Source: Gibbsiella quercinecans
Lineage (GTDB): Bacteria; Pseudomonadota; Gammaproteobacteria; Enterobacterales; Enterobacteriaceae
Assembly (NCBI RefSeq): GCF_002291425.1
Contig: NZ_CP014136.1
Span: 1,736,001 to 1,800,000, forward strand
Length of the DNA stretch: 64,000 bases
Direction of reading: 5' to 3'
Part shown: piece after piece, positions 16,898 through 31,292 of the stretch
Layout of the letters: each line of letters opens with the position of its first letter
Position numbering within the stretch: the first letter of the stretch is position 1
Notes under the pieces: model-generated
The model's database searches: none
What the model was told of the DNA's origin: nothing
Seen by the model: the letters and a program-made list of their open reading frames with translations, nothing else
Position numbers and translations under genes: made by a program

Positions 16898-18283
16898 ATG
16901 AAGGCTAAAGCGATAATACTCGCCTCAGTCTTGCTAGTCGGGTGCCAGTCGTCCAGGCAGGACGCGCCGGCACCAGTGCAGCATGCACAGAGTCTGTCTT
17001 CGGCAGGTCAAGAAAGTGAAGCAGGAAAGTACACAGAAAATGGCCGAGCGAGCTCGGCGCGGTGGCTGGATAACAACAGTGGTGCCGCGCAACAAGATCT
17101 GTGGAACTTCATTAGTGACGAACTGAAGATGGAGGTTCCGGAAAATTCCCGGATCCGTGAACAAAAAAGAAAGTATCTAAAAAGTAAGAGCTATCTCCAC
17201 GATGTAACATTACGGGCAGAGCCGTACATGTACTGGATAGTCGGGCAAATCAAGAAACGCAACATGCCGATGGAACTGGTACTGCTACCCATAGTGGAGA
17301 GCGCTTTTGACCCACACGCCACATCAAGTGCCAACGCCGCAGGGCTATGGCAGATTGTACCGCAAACGGGTCGTAATTATGGTTTGAAGAACAATCAGTG
17401 GTATGACGGGCGCCGTGATGTGGTTGCCTCGACGACTGCTGCGCTGGACATGATGCAGCGCTTGAACCGCATGTTTGACGGTGACTGGTTATTGACCGTT
17501 GCTGCCTATAACAGTGGTGAAGGCCGCGTGATGCAGGCGCTGAAAGCCAATAAACGCCAGGGTAAGCCAACCAATTTCTGGGCATTGTCGCTTCCGCGTG
17601 AAACGTCAATCTATGTTCCGAAAATGCTGGCACTGAGCGACATCATCAAAAACAGCAAGCGCTATGGTGTTCGTCTGCCAAAAACAGATGAAACCCGTGC
17701 GCTGGCCCGTGTTGATGTTGGGCAGCAGATACAGTTAACTCAGGCGGCTGAGCTGGCAGGGTTGCCGATCAGTAAAATGAAGGCGTATAACCCGGGCTAT
17801 AAGAAAGGCGTAACCGCACCAAACGGGCCTCATTACATCATGGTGCCCAAGGTGAATGCCGATCAGTTGAAAGACTCTTTGGTCGATGTACGCATCGCTG
17901 CTTCGCAACCGACGACCCAGTTGGCCAAGAACAGCAGTGTGACGAGCAATACCACGTATAAAGTGCGCTCCGGCGATACCTTATCCGCGATTGCTAAACG
18001 GCTGAACATCAGTACCCGGGATCTGCAGAACTGGAACAACCTGCATGCGAAGAGCACGCTGAAAGTTGGCCAGAACCTGCAAGTCGCCAGCAATAGCGGC
18101 AGCAACAGCAGCATTACCTATCAGGTTCGCCGCGGTGATTCGCTTGCCAGCATTGCACAGCGCCATGGCGTAAATATTGATGATGTGATGCGTTGGAACA
18201 CCATGCTTGGCAAGGGCAACAGCCTGCAGCCGGGCTTGAAGCTGACGCTGTTCGTCAATAACAAGATGTCGCCGGAAACCTAG
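16898..18283 (+). CDS. mltD: membrane-bound lytic murein transglycosylase D
   Basis: 461 aa lipoprotein: signal peptide with lipobox LLVGC (Cys16). The SLT domain (about 105-220) has the catalytic Glu in PIVESAFDPHATS, then NAAGLWQIVPQTGRNYGL and AAYNSGEGRV. Two LysM peptidoglycan-binding repeats follow, starting at TTYKVRSGDTLSAIAKRL and ITYQVRRGDSLASIAQRH. It cleaves glycan strands in the periplasm. E. coli MltD is 452 aa with the same layout. Confidence 0.96.
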   Translation: MKAKAIILASVLLVGCQSSRQDAPAPVQHAQSLSSAGQESEAGKYTENGRASSARWLDNNSGAAQQDLWNFISDELKMEVPENSRIREQKRKYLKSKSYLHDVTLRAEPYMYWIVGQIKKRNMPMELVLLPIVESAFDPHATSSANAAGLWQIVPQTGRNYGLKNNQWYDGRRDVVASTTAALDMMQRLNRMFDGDWLLTVAAYNSGEGRVMQALKANKRQGKPTNFWALSLPRETSIYVPKMLALSDIIKNSKRYGVRLPKTDETRALARVDVGQQIQLTQAAELAGLPISKMKAYNPGYKKGVTAPNGPHYIMVPKVNADQLKDSLVDVRIAASQPTTQLAKNSSVTSNTTYKVRSGDTLSAIAKRLNISTRDLQNWNNLHAKSTLKVGQNLQVASNSGSNSSITYQVRRGDSLASIAQRHGVNIDDVMRWNTMLGKGNSLQPGLKLTLFVNNKMSPET

Positions 18284-18306
18284 CTCTCAGGGTTCTGCTT
18301 AATAAA

Positions 18307-18341
18307 AATGCCAGTCAGGCTTAGCCGGCTGGCATTTTTTT
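18307..18341 (+). terminator. mltD terminator
   Basis: aatgccag (18307-18314) pairs with ctggcatt (18329-18336), followed by a T run to 18341. It sits 24 bases after the mltD stop. Confidence 0.85.
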
Positions 18342-18371
18342 CATTTGATGGAAACAGGCTTGAACAGGCGC

Positions 18372-19166
18372 CTACCATCGGGGCTTATCAGTTTCGGGAT
18401 AAAACTCGACCAACAGCGGGTTATGATCCGAGGCGCGCGTGACCAATACCGATGCGCCAGTCACCCCAAGATTACGGTAGAAAACAAAGTCCAGCGGGCG
18501 GCCAAACGCCGTACGGCGGTTATCATTGGCAAAGTTAACTTCACGTAGCGCCATGTCCGAAGCAAACTGATACAACGCATTGATACGCTTACGGCTCCAG
18601 GCATTGAAATCGCCGGCCATAATCACCGGGCCATTGTGGCTGGCAATCTGCTCACCAATCGGGCCCAGCTGTTTGCTGTAAACATCAACGCCCAGGCTAA
18701 AATTCACCGCATGGATGTTAACCACCATCAGCAGTTGGCCGTTGAACAACGGATACACCGTAATCAACGCTGATTTCGCCAGGCGCAAGAAAGGCTCGCG
18801 TTCACGTAGCGGGCAGCAATACACCGGTTGCGCCGCCGCCAGCGTCATCACACCAGAAGGGTGCTGCGGCAAAACGAACGCAGGCACCTGATCGGCCGCC
18901 TGGTAGTGCGAAGTGGCAAAACTGACCAGTTCAGGCGTGGTCTGCGCTTCCTGCAATAAAACCAGCTGCGCATCCCTGCCATAGCTTTGCAGTACAGAAA
19001 GCCAGTCAGCCCGCTGCTGCTTGAAAATATTCCATACCATGACGCGTAACGCCCCTGCCGTTGGCAAGGCCGCACCGAGCGGCAACGGCAGCTTCATGGC
19101 ACCTGGGAAAATTCGCTCAACCGGCTGGCCAGCAACATACCTCATAGCATAAGTTCGTTTCGGCAC
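18372..19166 (-). CDS. yafD: endonuclease/exonuclease/phosphatase family protein YafD
   Basis: 264 aa. EEP-fold motifs: [20 protein letters not shown] (metal Glu), MAGDFNAWS (catalytic Asp/Asn), PLDFVFYRN and [11 protein letters not shown] at the end. The substrate is not established. It converges with mltD across the terminator. The start at [13 protein letters not shown] matches the usual N-terminus of the family. Confidence 0.92.
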   Translation of the reverse strand: MPKRTYAMRYVAGQPVERIFPGAMKLPLPLGAALPTAGALRVMVWNIFKQQRADWLSVLQSYGRDAQLVLLQEAQTTPELVSFATSHYQAADQVPAFVLPQHPSGVMTLAAAQPVYCCPLREREPFLRLAKSALITVYPLFNGQLLMVVNIHAVNFSLGVDVYSKQLGPIGEQIASHNGPVIMAGDFNAWSRKRINALYQFASDMALREVNFANDNRRTAFGRPLDFVFYRNLGVTGASVLVTRASDHNPLLVEFYPETDKPRW

Positions 19167-19466
19167 GTTATTCGCCTTTCCCCATCAGATGAAAAATCAC
19201 TTTCTAGCGTGAAACACCCGGCCCAAGCAGAGCCCTACATGGCCCGTACAGCCAGTAGCTTACTGATTATACGCCTGCGGTAAACGCCCGGCATGGCTTT
19301 TACCGCAGGCGTATTATTCAGTTATAAGGACGCCCGGTAACAATTTCAATCGGTAATAGGGTATATCTCTGTAAAGGTTGGTGATTATTAATGCGAAAAC
19401 GATCCTGTATTCGGCGCGAAGGCACCAAATAAAAACAGAGAAAAGATGGCATGGGGAACATTAGAC
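19167..19466. other. intergenic region between yafD and rRNA-operon terminator
   Basis: About 300 bases with no ORF that looks real. It should contain the yafD promoter (- strand) near 19170-19260. The only strong structure is the inverted repeat at 19269-19314. In E. coli, dkgB and yafC lie between aspU and yafD; neither is present here. Confidence 0.6.
19269..19314. repeat. perfect 16-bp inverted repeat
   Basis: atacgcctgcggtaaa (19269-19284) and tttaccgcaggcgtat (19299-19314) are exact reverse complements with a 14-base loop. No T-tract of useful length follows on either strand. It might be a REP-like unit or a protein site. Confidence 0.8.
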
Positions 19467-19498
19467 GAAAAAAAGCCCCGAGTCATTGACTCGGGGCT
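19467..19498 (-). terminator. terminator of the rRNA operon/tRNA-Asp
   Basis: On the - strand a GCCCCGAGTCA/TGACTCGGGGC hairpin (19497-19475) is followed by seven T (19474-19468). It lies 11 bases downstream of tRNA-Asp. Confidence 0.92.
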
Positions 19499-19508
19499 TC
19501 TTAATAAG

Positions 19509-19585
19509 TGGCGGAACGGACGGGGCTCGAACCCGCGACCCCCTGCGTGACAGGCAGGTATTCTAACCAACTGAACTACCGCTCC
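19509..19585 (-). tRNA. aspU: tRNA-Asp (GTC) distal to the rRNA operon
   Basis: 77 nt with encoded CCA, the same sequence as the copy at 13803. It lies 92 bases downstream of 5S rRNA and before the terminator, so it is co-transcribed with the rRNA operon, as aspU is with rrnH in E. coli. Confidence 0.97.
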
Positions 19586-19677
19586 ACCGATTTCTTTTAC
19601 GCGGTATCTTTCGATACCTGCAAAACTGCTCATCGCAGCCCTGCTATTGCCAGCCGTCACGCTAACAACGTTGTTTG

Positions 19678-19797
19678 ATGCCTGGCAGTGTCCTACTCTC
19701 GCATGGGGAGACCCCACACTACCATCGGCGCTACGGCGTTTCACTTCTGAGTTCGGCATGGGGTCAGGTGGGACCACCGCGCTATTGCCGCCAGGCA
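19678..19797 (-). rRNA. rrf: 5S ribosomal RNA
   Basis: 120 nt on the - strand, from TGCCTGGCGGCAATAGCGCG to CTGCCAGGCAT; the 5' and 3' ends pair as in enterobacterial 5S. Position is 106 bases after 23S. Confidence 0.96.
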
Positions 19798-19903
19798 AAT
19801 TCTGTTTCATTCCGGCCGTTGTGTACTTTCACACAACCACCAAAACCAATCTGTAAACAAGCTAAAAATCTCTGTCAAGTCTCTAAAACACCTTCGGTGT
19901 TGT

Positions 19904-22813
<2,910 letters not shown>

Positions 22814-22914
22814 TCACAACCCGAAGATGTTTCCATCATCGGCTGTGCGCTTTTGAGAGACTCGTGAATAATCTTTCGATTATTCATCATTTCAATTTTC
22901 AGCTTGTTCCAGAT

Positions 22915-22926
22915 TGTTAAAGAGCA
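22915..22926 (-). promoter_or_regulatory. boxA antitermination element in 16S-23S spacer
   Basis: TGCTCTTTAACA on the - strand, matching the rrn boxA. It lies between tRNA-Glu and 23S, and binds the NusB-S10 antitermination complex. Confidence 0.8.
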
Positions 22927-22998
22927 ATATCTTAAACACGACTCGTTAAAGTCATCTTTAAGATATTCGGTGATAATGTCTTTCACTCATTATCGGAA

Positions 22999-23074
22999 TG
23001 GCGTCCCCAAGGGGATTCGAACCCCTGTTACAGCCGTGAAAGGGCAGTGTCCTAGGCCTCTAGACGATGGGGAC
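22999..23074 (-). tRNA. gltW: tRNA-Glu (TTC) in the rRNA spacer
   Basis: 76 nt from GTCCCCATCGTCTAGAGG to encoded CCA. The anticodon loop CCCTTTCACGG carries TTC. A single spacer tRNA-Glu is the pattern of E. coli rrnB, rrnC, rrnE and rrnG, not rrnH. Confidence 0.97.
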
Positions 23075-23217
23075 ACGAAAATTCCGTACCAGACCACTCG
23101 CGTGATATGGCACTTTCGCATCAGCGTAAGGTTTCCCCTACCGCATCAACAGGTGCTCTTGCTCATTCATTTCATCAGACAATCTGTGTGGACACTACAC
23201 ATTCAGATATCGTTCGG

Positions 23218-24759
<1,542 letters not shown>

Positions 24760-24908
24760 AAAGCTTGATTTGCTAAGTTAATAGCGTGCTCGAAGATTTA
24801 CTGCATGAATTTTACTTCAGTTAGTCACTCTTCAAGACTTGATATTTTTGTGCACCCGAAGGTGCTGGATATCGTCTTGTGAGTGCCCACACAGATTGTC
24901 TGATAAAT

Positions 24909-24919
24909 TGTTAAAGAGC
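24909..24919 (-). promoter_or_regulatory. boxA in the rRNA leader
   Basis: GCTCTTTAACA on the - strand, followed by AATTTATCAGACAATCTGTG as in E. coli rrn leaders. It recruits Nus factors for antitermination. Confidence 0.85.
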
Positions 24920-24954
24920 GTCGCCGGCGATAAAGTCGCTGGCGTGGGCTGCGT

Positions 24955-24982
24955 ATATTACGCTTTTAGCCCGAAGAGTCAA
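24955..24982 (-). promoter_or_regulatory. rRNA operon promoter P2
   Basis: On the - strand TTGACT (24982-24977), a 16-base spacer and TAATAT (24960-24955). The distance to P1 is about 95 bases, close to the E. coli arrangement. Confidence 0.8.
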
Positions 24983-25051
24983 GCGTTTATTTCGCTTTCG
25001 TCTTGCTGACCCGGCGGCTTGTCAGTCGTTGTTCCCGGTCAGTGGAGGCGC

Positions 25052-25079
25052 ATTATAGGGACTTCCCGGCAGCCTGCAA
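25052..25079 (-). promoter_or_regulatory. rRNA operon promoter P1
   Basis: On the - strand TTGCAG (25079-25074), 16 bases, TATAAT (25057-25052), then GCGCCTCCACTGAC, matching the growth-rate-regulated rrn P1 core and discriminator. The A/T-rich block at about 25083-25100 upstream is a likely UP element. Confidence 0.88.
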
Positions 25080-25209
25080 CCCCTAATTTAAAAAAAACTG
25101 TCAAACGAATATAAAAACGCCAAAAAGCCCCTGATAGCGCATTAATTCACCGGGAAACGTTCGTTTTTAGCCCGCCACACCGGCAAAGCCCATTAAAGCG
25201 ATAAAAGAA

Positions 25210-25233
25210 AAGGGAGCGATTGCTCGCTCCCTT
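25210..25233 (-). terminator. clpB terminator
   Basis: AAGGGAGCGA/TCGCTCCCTT perfect 10-bp stem with a four-base loop; on the - strand it is followed by TTCTTTTAT. It lies 24 bases after the clpB stop and isolates clpB from rrn P1. Confidence 0.88.
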
Positions 25234-25256
25234 CTCATTCACTTGCAGCCTGGCAG

Positions 25257-27830
25257 TTATTGTTTAGCCACAATATGCTCGTTTTCGACATCCAGCGTTA
25301 CCGGTTTGCCCGGCAACAATTTCCCGGACAGTATCTGCTGCGCCAGCGGGTTTTCGATCTCTTGCTGGATGGCGCGTTTCAACGGCCGCGCACCATAGAC
25401 AGGATCGTAACCAATCTTGCCCAGCAGTTCCAAAGCCGGCGTGGTCATGGTGACTTCGTAACCACGTTCTTCCAGGCGTTTATACAGACGAGCCAGTTGG
25501 ATCTTGGCAATCGCAGCAATATGTTTCTGGCCGAGCGGATGGAAGACTACTACTTCATCAATACGGTTGATGAATTCCGGGCGGAAATGGTGGCTGACCA
25601 TTTCCATCACGGATTCTTTCATCTGCGCATAGTTCATCTCGCCAAAGTGCGCCTGAATCAGATCGGAGCCGAGGTTGGATGTCATGATCACCACCGTATT
25701 ACGGAAATCAACGGTTCGGCCCTGGCCATCCGTCAGGCGGCCGTCGTCCAAGACCTGCAGCAGGATATTGAACACATCCGGGTGCGCTTTCTCTACCTCA
25801 TCAAGCAGGATCACCGAGTAAGGTCTGCGGCGCACCGCTTCGGTCAGATAACCGCCTTCCTCATAGCCGACGTAGCCCGGAGGCGCACCCACCAGCCGCG
25901 ACACGGAGTGTTTCTCCATAAACTCGGACATGTCGATACGCACCATCGCATCGTCGCTGTCGAACAGGAACGACGCCAGCGCTTTACACAGCTCGGTTTT
26001 CCCCACCCCGGTTGGCCCCAGGAACAGGAAAGAGCCGATCGGCCGGTTTGGATCCGACAGGCCAGCGCGGCTACGGCGAATGGCGTTGGAAACGGCGTTC
26101 ACCGCTTCATCCTGGCCGATCACGCGCGAATGCAGTTCCTGTTCCAGACGCAACAGTTTATCGCGCTCACCTTCCAGCATTCTGGCCACCGGGATCCCGG
26201 TGGCTTTCGCCAGCACTTCGGCGATCTCGGCGTCGGTAACGCGATTGCGCAGCAGCTTCATGGTTTTGCCTTCGGCGTTGGTCGCCGCGGCAAGCTGTTT
26301 TTCCAGCTCTGGAATTTTACCGTACTGCAGTTCGGACATACGCCCCAGATCGCCCACACGGCGCGCCTGCTCAAGGCTTATCTTGGCTTGCTCAAGCTCT
26401 GCTTTAATATTCTGAGTGCCAGACAACGAAGCCTTCTCAGCTTTCCACTCATCTTCAAGCTCAGCATATTCACGCTCTTTCTGATCCAGCTCGCCACTCA
26501 GCATTTCCAGGCGCTTCTTACTTGCGTCGTCAGATTCTTTGTTCAGCGCCTGCTGTTCCAATTTTAGTTGGATGATACGGCGCTCAAGCCGATCAAGCGA
26601 TTCCGGCTTAGAGTCCATCTGCATACGGATGCTGGATGCAGCTTCATCGATCAGGTCGATGGCTTTATCCGGCAACTGGCGATCGGCGATATAGCGGTGC
26701 GACAACGTTGCGGCAGCCACGATAGCCGGATCGGTAATCTGCACATGATGGTGTAGCTCATAGCGTTCTTTCAGGCCGCGCAGAATAGCGATGGTATCTT
26801 CAACGCTGGGCTCAGCCACAAACACTTTCTGGAAACGCCGCTCAAGCGCCGCATCCTTCTCGATATACTGGCGGTATTCGTCAAGCGTGGTGGCGCCAAC
26901 GCAGTGCAGTTCACCACGGGCCAGCGCAGGTTTAAGCATATTACCGGCATCCATTGCGCCGTCGCCTTTACCCGCCCCGACCATGGTGTGCAATTCGTCG
27001 ATGAACAGGATGACGCTGCCTTCCTGTTTAGACAGATCGCTCAATACGGCTTTCAGACGCTCTTCAAACTCACCGCGGTATTTCGCCCCAGCGATCAGCG
27101 CCCCCATATCCAGCGAAAGCACGCGTTTATGCTTCAGCCCTTCCGGCACTTCACCGTTAATAATACGCTGGGCCAATCCTTCAACAATCGCGGTTTTACC
27201 CACGCCGGGCTCACCGATCAACACCGGGTTGTTCTTGGTTCTGCGCTGCAGCACCTGGATAGTACGGCGGATTTCTTCATCACGGCCGATAACCGGGTCC
27301 AGTTTCCCCTGCTCCGCGCGCTCGGTAAGATCAATGGTGTATTTCTTCAATGCCTGCCGTTGATCTTCCGCACCTTGCTCATTCACACTTTCCCCCCCGC
27401 GCATCTGCTCGACGGCCTTACTGATTTTGTCGGCCGTTGCGCCGGCAGCTTTGAGCAAATCGGTCAGCGCACCGCGATCTTCCAGCGCAGCCAACACAAA
27501 CAGCTCTGAAGAAATGAATTTATCCGCACGTTTTTGCGCCAGCTTATCGCACAGGTTCAGCACCCGGACAAGTTCATGGGATGGTTGTACGTCACCGCCG
27601 GTACCTTCAACCTGCGGTAAACGGGATAACGCCTGCTCGATCTCGGTGCTTACACGGCCTGCATCGATACCGGCAGAAGTTAACAGTGGGCGAACCGTGC
27701 CCCCTTCCTGTGCGAGCAAAGCGCTCATCAGGTGTAACGGTTCAATAAACTGGTTGTCGCGCCCAAGGGCTAGGGATTGGGCATCGGCGAGGGCAAGCTG
27801 GAATTTGTTGGTAAGACGATCCAGACGCAT
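25257..27830 (-). CDS. clpB: ATP-dependent disaggregase chaperone ClpB
   Basis: 857 aa, the E. coli length. Clp-N repeat domain (1-145), first AAA+ module with Walker A GEPGVGKT (about 206-213), the coiled-coil M domain (about 400-525), second AAA+ module with GPTGVGKTE (about 605-613) and a C-terminal D2-small domain. It works with DnaK to rescue aggregated proteins in the cytoplasm. An internal Met near residue 149 could give the short isoform known in E. coli. It is transcribed from a heat-shock promoter. Confidence 0.98.
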   Translation of the reverse strand: MRLDRLTNKFQLALADAQSLALGRDNQFIEPLHLMSALLAQEGGTVRPLLTSAGIDAGRVSTEIEQALSRLPQVEGTGGDVQPSHELVRVLNLCDKLAQKRADKFISSELFVLAALEDRGALTDLLKAAGATADKISKAVEQMRGGESVNEQGAEDQRQALKKYTIDLTERAEQGKLDPVIGRDEEIRRTIQVLQRRTKNNPVLIGEPGVGKTAIVEGLAQRIINGEVPEGLKHKRVLSLDMGALIAGAKYRGEFEERLKAVLSDLSKQEGSVILFIDELHTMVGAGKGDGAMDAGNMLKPALARGELHCVGATTLDEYRQYIEKDAALERRFQKVFVAEPSVEDTIAILRGLKERYELHHHVQITDPAIVAAATLSHRYIADRQLPDKAIDLIDEAASSIRMQMDSKPESLDRLERRIIQLKLEQQALNKESDDASKKRLEMLSGELDQKEREYAELEDEWKAEKASLSGTQNIKAELEQAKISLEQARRVGDLGRMSELQYGKIPELEKQLAAATNAEGKTMKLLRNRVTDAEIAEVLAKATGIPVARMLEGERDKLLRLEQELHSRVIGQDEAVNAVSNAIRRSRAGLSDPNRPIGSFLFLGPTGVGKTELCKALASFLFDSDDAMVRIDMSEFMEKHSVSRLVGAPPGYVGYEEGGYLTEAVRRRPYSVILLDEVEKAHPDVFNILLQVLDDGRLTDGQGRTVDFRNTVVIMTSNLGSDLIQAHFGEMNYAQMKESVMEMVSHHFRPEFINRIDEVVVFHPLGQKHIAAIAKIQLARLYKRLEERGYEVTMTTPALELLGKIGYDPVYGARPLKRAIQQEIENPLAQQILSGKLLPGKPVTLDVENEHIVAKQ

Positions 27831-27867
27831 AACACCTCCAATATAGGTCAGAATTGCTACTGGAGAT

Positions 27868-27896
27868 TAAATGAGGTCATCCCTCAAATTTTCAAG
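27868..27896 (-). promoter_or_regulatory. sigma-32 heat-shock promoter of clpB
   Basis: On the - strand CTTGAAA (27896-27890), a 13-base spacer and CCTCATTTA (27876-27868). This fits the CTTGAAA-N13-CCCATnT consensus and the known E. coli clpB promoter almost exactly. It lies about 40 bases before the start codon. Confidence 0.9.
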
Positions 27897-27960
27897 GTTA
27901 TTCCAACACTTTATTATGAGTACCACGTTATGCGTCAGTGGATCGTCCTAATTCAATAGG

Positions 27961-28692
27961 TTATATCAGCCAGATTAAACTTGCCATACGCCCGGTGATT
28001 CCATCGCGCCGGAAAGAGAAAAATTGGCGGCTTTCCGTCACGGTACAACGCCCGCCGCCGTATACGGCGGTGACCCCGGCACGCCCCAGGCGCTGGCGCG
28101 CCAGTTGGTAAATATCGGCCAGGAATTTATCGCCGTAGGGTGTAAACGCCACCGCGGCCTGGGGATCAACCGCAATAAACGCGGCGCGAACTTCTGCCCC
28201 GACTTCAAAGCGTTGCGGCCCGATGGCTGGCCCCAACCAGGCGGAAATGTCGCCCGGCTGGGCAGCAAAAGCGGCCACGGTATTTTCCAGCACGCCATGG
28301 CATAACCCGCGCCAACCGGCATGGGCGGCGGCCACTTCATCACCAGAGCGTGAGCAAAACAATACCGGCAGGCAATCTGCCGTCATCACCGCACACACCT
28401 GCCCAACCTGGCGCGTGTAAACCGCGTCTGCGCGCACATCCTGCGGCGGCGTGCCGTTCAGGTGCTGCACACGGGTACCATGCACCTGTTCGAGCCATAC
28501 CGGCATCTGCGGCAATGCCGCCCCCGCCACCAGGCGCGCGCGATTAGCCGCCACCGCCTGGGCATCATCGCCCACGTGTGTCCCGAGGTTGAGTGAATCA
28601 TAAGGCGGGCGGCTGACACCGCCATGCCGGGAAGTGGCACCGGCCCGCACCCTTTCAGGACACGGCCAATCGGGCACGATGAGTGGATCCAT
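27961..28692 (-). CDS. pgeF: peptidoglycan editing factor / polyphenol oxidase PgeF
   Basis: 243 aa from ATG 28692, the E. coli length; its A is also the last base of the rluD stop codon (TGATG overlap), so translation is coupled. In-frame TTG and GTG just upstream are less likely. The multicopper-oxidase-like laccase family motifs HGGVS, EQVHGTRV, TADCLPVLF and AAAHAGWRGL are visible; His and Cys there bind the metal. It prevents misincorporation of L-Ser in peptidoglycan precursors and has purine-nucleoside activity in relatives. Confidence 0.93.
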   Translation of the reverse strand: MDPLIVPDWPCPERVRAGATSRHGGVSRPPYDSLNLGTHVGDDAQAVAANRARLVAGAALPQMPVWLEQVHGTRVQHLNGTPPQDVRADAVYTRQVGQVCAVMTADCLPVLFCSRSGDEVAAAHAGWRGLCHGVLENTVAAFAAQPGDISAWLGPAIGPQRFEVGAEVRAAFIAVDPQAAVAFTPYGDKFLADIYQLARQRLGRAGVTAVYGGGRCTVTESRQFFSFRRDGITGRMASLIWLI

Positions 28693-29669
28693 CACCAATC
28701 CATCTGCTCTTTAAACGCTTCGGTATCCGCTTTCAGCGCATCCACCAGATCGACCATGTCTTGCGGCAACGGCGCATGCCATTCCATTTGAATCCCGCTG
28801 ATCGGGTGATACAAGCGCAGCATGGTGGCATGCAATGCCTGGCGATCAAAACCGCGCAGGGTGTGAATAAACGCCTCCGATGCCCCTTTCGGCGGGCGTG
28901 GGCGACCACCGTAGAGCGGATCGCCCACCAGCGGATGATTGATATGCGACATATGAACGCGGATCTGGTGCGTACGCCCGGTTTCCAGCCGAAGCCGCAG
29001 GCGGGTATGGGCGCGGAAATGCTCCATAATACGGTAGTGGGTCACCGCCGGTTTACCCATGGGATGCACGGCCATATGGGTGCGTTTGGTCGAGTGGCGA
29101 GCAATCGGCTCCTCCACCGTGCCGCCGGCGGTCATGGTGCCGATCGCCACCGCTTCATACTCACGGGTAATTTCCCGCGCCTGCAGCGATTCCACCAGCC
29201 GTGTCTGCGCAGGCACGGTTTTCGCCACCACCATCAGCCCGGTGGTGTCTTTATCCAGGCGGTGAACAATGCCGGCACGCGGCACATCGGCAATGGCCGG
29301 GAAGTGATAGAGCAGCGCGTTCAGCACTGTCCCATCCGGGTTGCCGGCGCCGGGGTGCACCACCAGATCGCGCGGCTTGTTGATCACCAGGATGTCGCTG
29401 TCTTCATAGACGATATCCAGCGCAATATTCTGCGGTTCCCAACGTGCGTCTTCTTCTATCTGTGCATCAATGGCGACCGTCTCCCCGCCCAGCACCTTCT
29501 CTTTCGGTTTGTTTATCGTTTTGCCATTGACCTGAACCCGATCTTCCAGGATCCAATCTTTTATGCGAGATCTTGAATAATCAGGGAACAATTCGGCCAA
29601 AGCCTGATCTAAACGTTGTCCGAGTTGAGATTCGGCCACCGTTGCGGTGAGTTGTACTTGTTGTGCCAT
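28692..29669 (-). CDS. rluD: 23S rRNA pseudouridine synthase RluD
   Basis: 325 aa. An N-terminal S4 domain (about 16-75) is followed by the RluA-type catalytic domain with HRLDKDTTGLM (catalytic Asp139 region), RTHQIRVHM and HPLVGDPLYGG. It makes pseudouridines 1911, 1915 and 1917 in helix 69 of 23S rRNA. It overlaps pgeF by one base and is divergent from bamD, 131 bases apart. Confidence 0.97.
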   Translation of the reverse strand: MAQQVQLTATVAESQLGQRLDQALAELFPDYSRSRIKDWILEDRVQVNGKTINKPKEKVLGGETVAIDAQIEEDARWEPQNIALDIVYEDSDILVINKPRDLVVHPGAGNPDGTVLNALLYHFPAIADVPRAGIVHRLDKDTTGLMVVAKTVPAQTRLVESLQAREITREYEAVAIGTMTAGGTVEEPIARHSTKRTHMAVHPMGKPAVTHYRIMEHFRAHTRLRLRLETGRTHQIRVHMSHINHPLVGDPLYGGRPRPPKGASEAFIHTLRGFDRQALHATMLRLYHPISGIQMEWHAPLPQDMVDLVDALKADTEAFKEQMDW

Positions 29670-29800
29670 ATGCAGCTTCTTCGTTAACGTTGGGTTTTCA
29701 CGGCGATGCCGTTTAATATAATGTGCTATTGTAACTGGTCTTTGTCGGGAGCTTAACGGTCAGTCTCCCGGAATAACACCCTGAGGATAATCAAAACGTC

Positions 29801-30532
29801 ATGACGCGTATGAAATATCTGGTGGCGGCAGCCACGTTGAGCCTGGCGCTGGCAGGTTGCTCCAGTTCCAAGGATACGGTTCCCGACAACCCGCCTTCGG
29901 AAATCTATGCTAACGCCCAGCAAAAACTACAGGACGGTAACTTCAAGGGTGCTATTACGCAACTCGAAGCGTTAGATAACCGCTATCCTTTCGGGCCATA
30001 CTCCCAGCAGGTTCAGTTGGATCTTATCTATGCCTACTACAAATCTGCCGATCTGCCACTGGCACAAGCGTCTATCGATCGCTTCATGCGCTTGAACCCA
30101 ACGCACCCGAACATCGATTACGTGATGTATATGCGCGGTTTGACGGATATGGCGCTGGATGACAGTGCGCTGCAGGGCTTCTTTGGCGTCGATCGTTCTG
30201 ACCGCGATCCAGAGCACGCACGTGCCGCGTTCCGTGATTTCAGCCAGTTGATCCAGCAGTATCCGAACAGCCAGTACGCGACCGATGCGCAAAAACGTTT
30301 GGTGTTCCTGAAAGATCGTTTATCCAAATACGAACTTTCCGTTGCGCAATACTACACCAAACGCGGCGCTTACGTCGCGGTTGTTAACCGTGTAGAACAG
30401 ATGCTGCGTGATTTCCCGGATACCAAAGCGACCCATGATGCACTGCCGCTGATGGAAAATGCTTACAAGCAACTGCAGTTGAACGGCCAGGCAGATAAAG
30501 TCGCGAAGATTATTGCCGCCAACCCGGCTTAA
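29801..30532 (+). CDS. bamD: outer-membrane assembly lipoprotein BamD
   Basis: 243 aa. Signal peptide with lipobox LALAGC (Cys20), then five TPR-type repeats (for example [20 protein letters not shown] and [16 protein letters not shown]). It is an essential part of the BAM complex that inserts beta-barrel proteins into the outer membrane. The start [11 protein letters not shown] matches E. coli. It is followed by a strong terminator and has its own promoter region divergent from rluD. Confidence 0.97.
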   Translation: MTRMKYLVAAATLSLALAGCSSSKDTVPDNPPSEIYANAQQKLQDGNFKGAITQLEALDNRYPFGPYSQQVQLDLIYAYYKSADLPLAQASIDRFMRLNPTHPNIDYVMYMRGLTDMALDDSALQGFFGVDRSDRDPEHARAAFRDFSQLIQQYPNSQYATDAQKRLVFLKDRLSKYELSVAQYYTKRGAYVAVVNRVEQMLRDFPDTKATHDALPLMENAYKQLQLNGQADKVAKIIAANPA

Positions 30533-30554
30533 CATCTCCGGTGGCAAGACACAA

Positions 30555-30583
30555 AAAACGGCAGCCTTCAGCTGCCGTTTTTT
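30555..30583 (+). terminator. bamD terminator
   Basis: aaaacggcagc (30555-30565), loop cttca, gctgccgtttt (30571-30581) plus TT: an 11-bp perfect stem with T-tract. Confidence 0.9.
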
Positions 30584-30762
30584 ATTCTGCCGACGCACTA
30601 AGAACTGGCTATACACCTTAATAAAAACAGGCTATTAGCGCTATACGCCACAAAGTTATCCCATCAATAATGCGCGATCCGGCACCAAGACTCAAGCGCT
30701 GTATGCAGGTTTCAACAGCCAAATCACAGAACGCGTGCAATTGACAAGAAGTGACAAAAAAA

Positions 30763-30804
30763 TGTGATCTCCATCACGCATTTAAGCAAAAACACAGGTA
30801 TGCT
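30763..30804 (+). promoter_or_regulatory. CRP site and promoter of raiA
   Basis: TGTGA-tctcca-TCACG (30763-30778) inside the longer near-palindrome aaatgtgatctccatcacgc. A -10-like TATGCT is at 30799-30804, which would put the CRP centre about 41 bases before the start of transcription, the class II geometry. Confidence 0.7.
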
Positions 30805-30844
30805 GAAGTTATCCAAAGACGGAAAGACACAAGAGGTAAGTTAT

Positions 30845-31186
30845 ATGACAGTCAACATTACCAGCAAACAAATGGATATCACCCCCGCCATCCGCAATCA
30901 TGTCGAAGACCGTCTTACCAAACTGGATAAATGGCAAGCTCAACTCATTAACCCGCATATCGTTTTATCCAAAGAGCCCCAGGGTTTTGTGGCCGACGCC
31001 ACCATCACTACGCCAAACGGCCCGCTGGTCGCCAGCGCAAAACACGATGATATGTACGCTGCGGTTAACGAGCTGATCGCAAAACTTGAACGCCAGTTGA
31101 ATAAGGTTCAGCACAAGGGCGAAGCGCGCCGCGCCGCCGCCAGCGTAAAAGATATCGTCCCGGAAGTGGAACCGGAACAGAAATAA
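30845..31186 (+). CDS. raiA: ribosome-associated inhibitor A / hibernation factor (YfiA, pY)
   Basis: 113 aa from ATG 30845, with AGAGGTAAG ahead; the E. coli length. It begins [20 protein letters not shown], and contains [20 protein letters not shown] and the basic helix [17 protein letters not shown]. It binds in the 30S decoding channel in stationary phase and stabilises inactive 70S. The acidic tail EVEPEQK is typical of the short form. The CRP site fits carbon-starvation control. Confidence 0.96.
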   Translation: MTVNITSKQMDITPAIRNHVEDRLTKLDKWQAQLINPHIVLSKEPQGFVADATITTPNGPLVASAKHDDMYAAVNELIAKLERQLNKVQHKGEARRAAASVKDIVPEVEPEQK

Positions 31187-31209
31187 TCCCTCACGAACAT
31201 GATGCATCA

Positions 31210-31232
31210 AACCCGCTTCGGCGGGTTTTTTG
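31210..31232 (+). terminator. raiA terminator
   Basis: aacccgc-ttcg-gcgggtt with a TTTTTTGTT tail: a stable UUCG tetraloop hairpin 24 bases after the raiA stop. Confidence 0.88.
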
Positions 31233-31292
31233 TTGACACAGGGAAAAGCCAGCGGTTAACTTACCCCAGAGCGATAAACCACTGGGCACCCC

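Noticed and set aside
25260-27510. Long + strand ORFs opposite clpB (up to 435 codons)
   Set aside because: Shadow frames of a conserved GC-rich gene; no ribosome sites or recognisable domains. The same applies to ORFs opposite ffh, alaS, recA, rluD and the aminotransferase.
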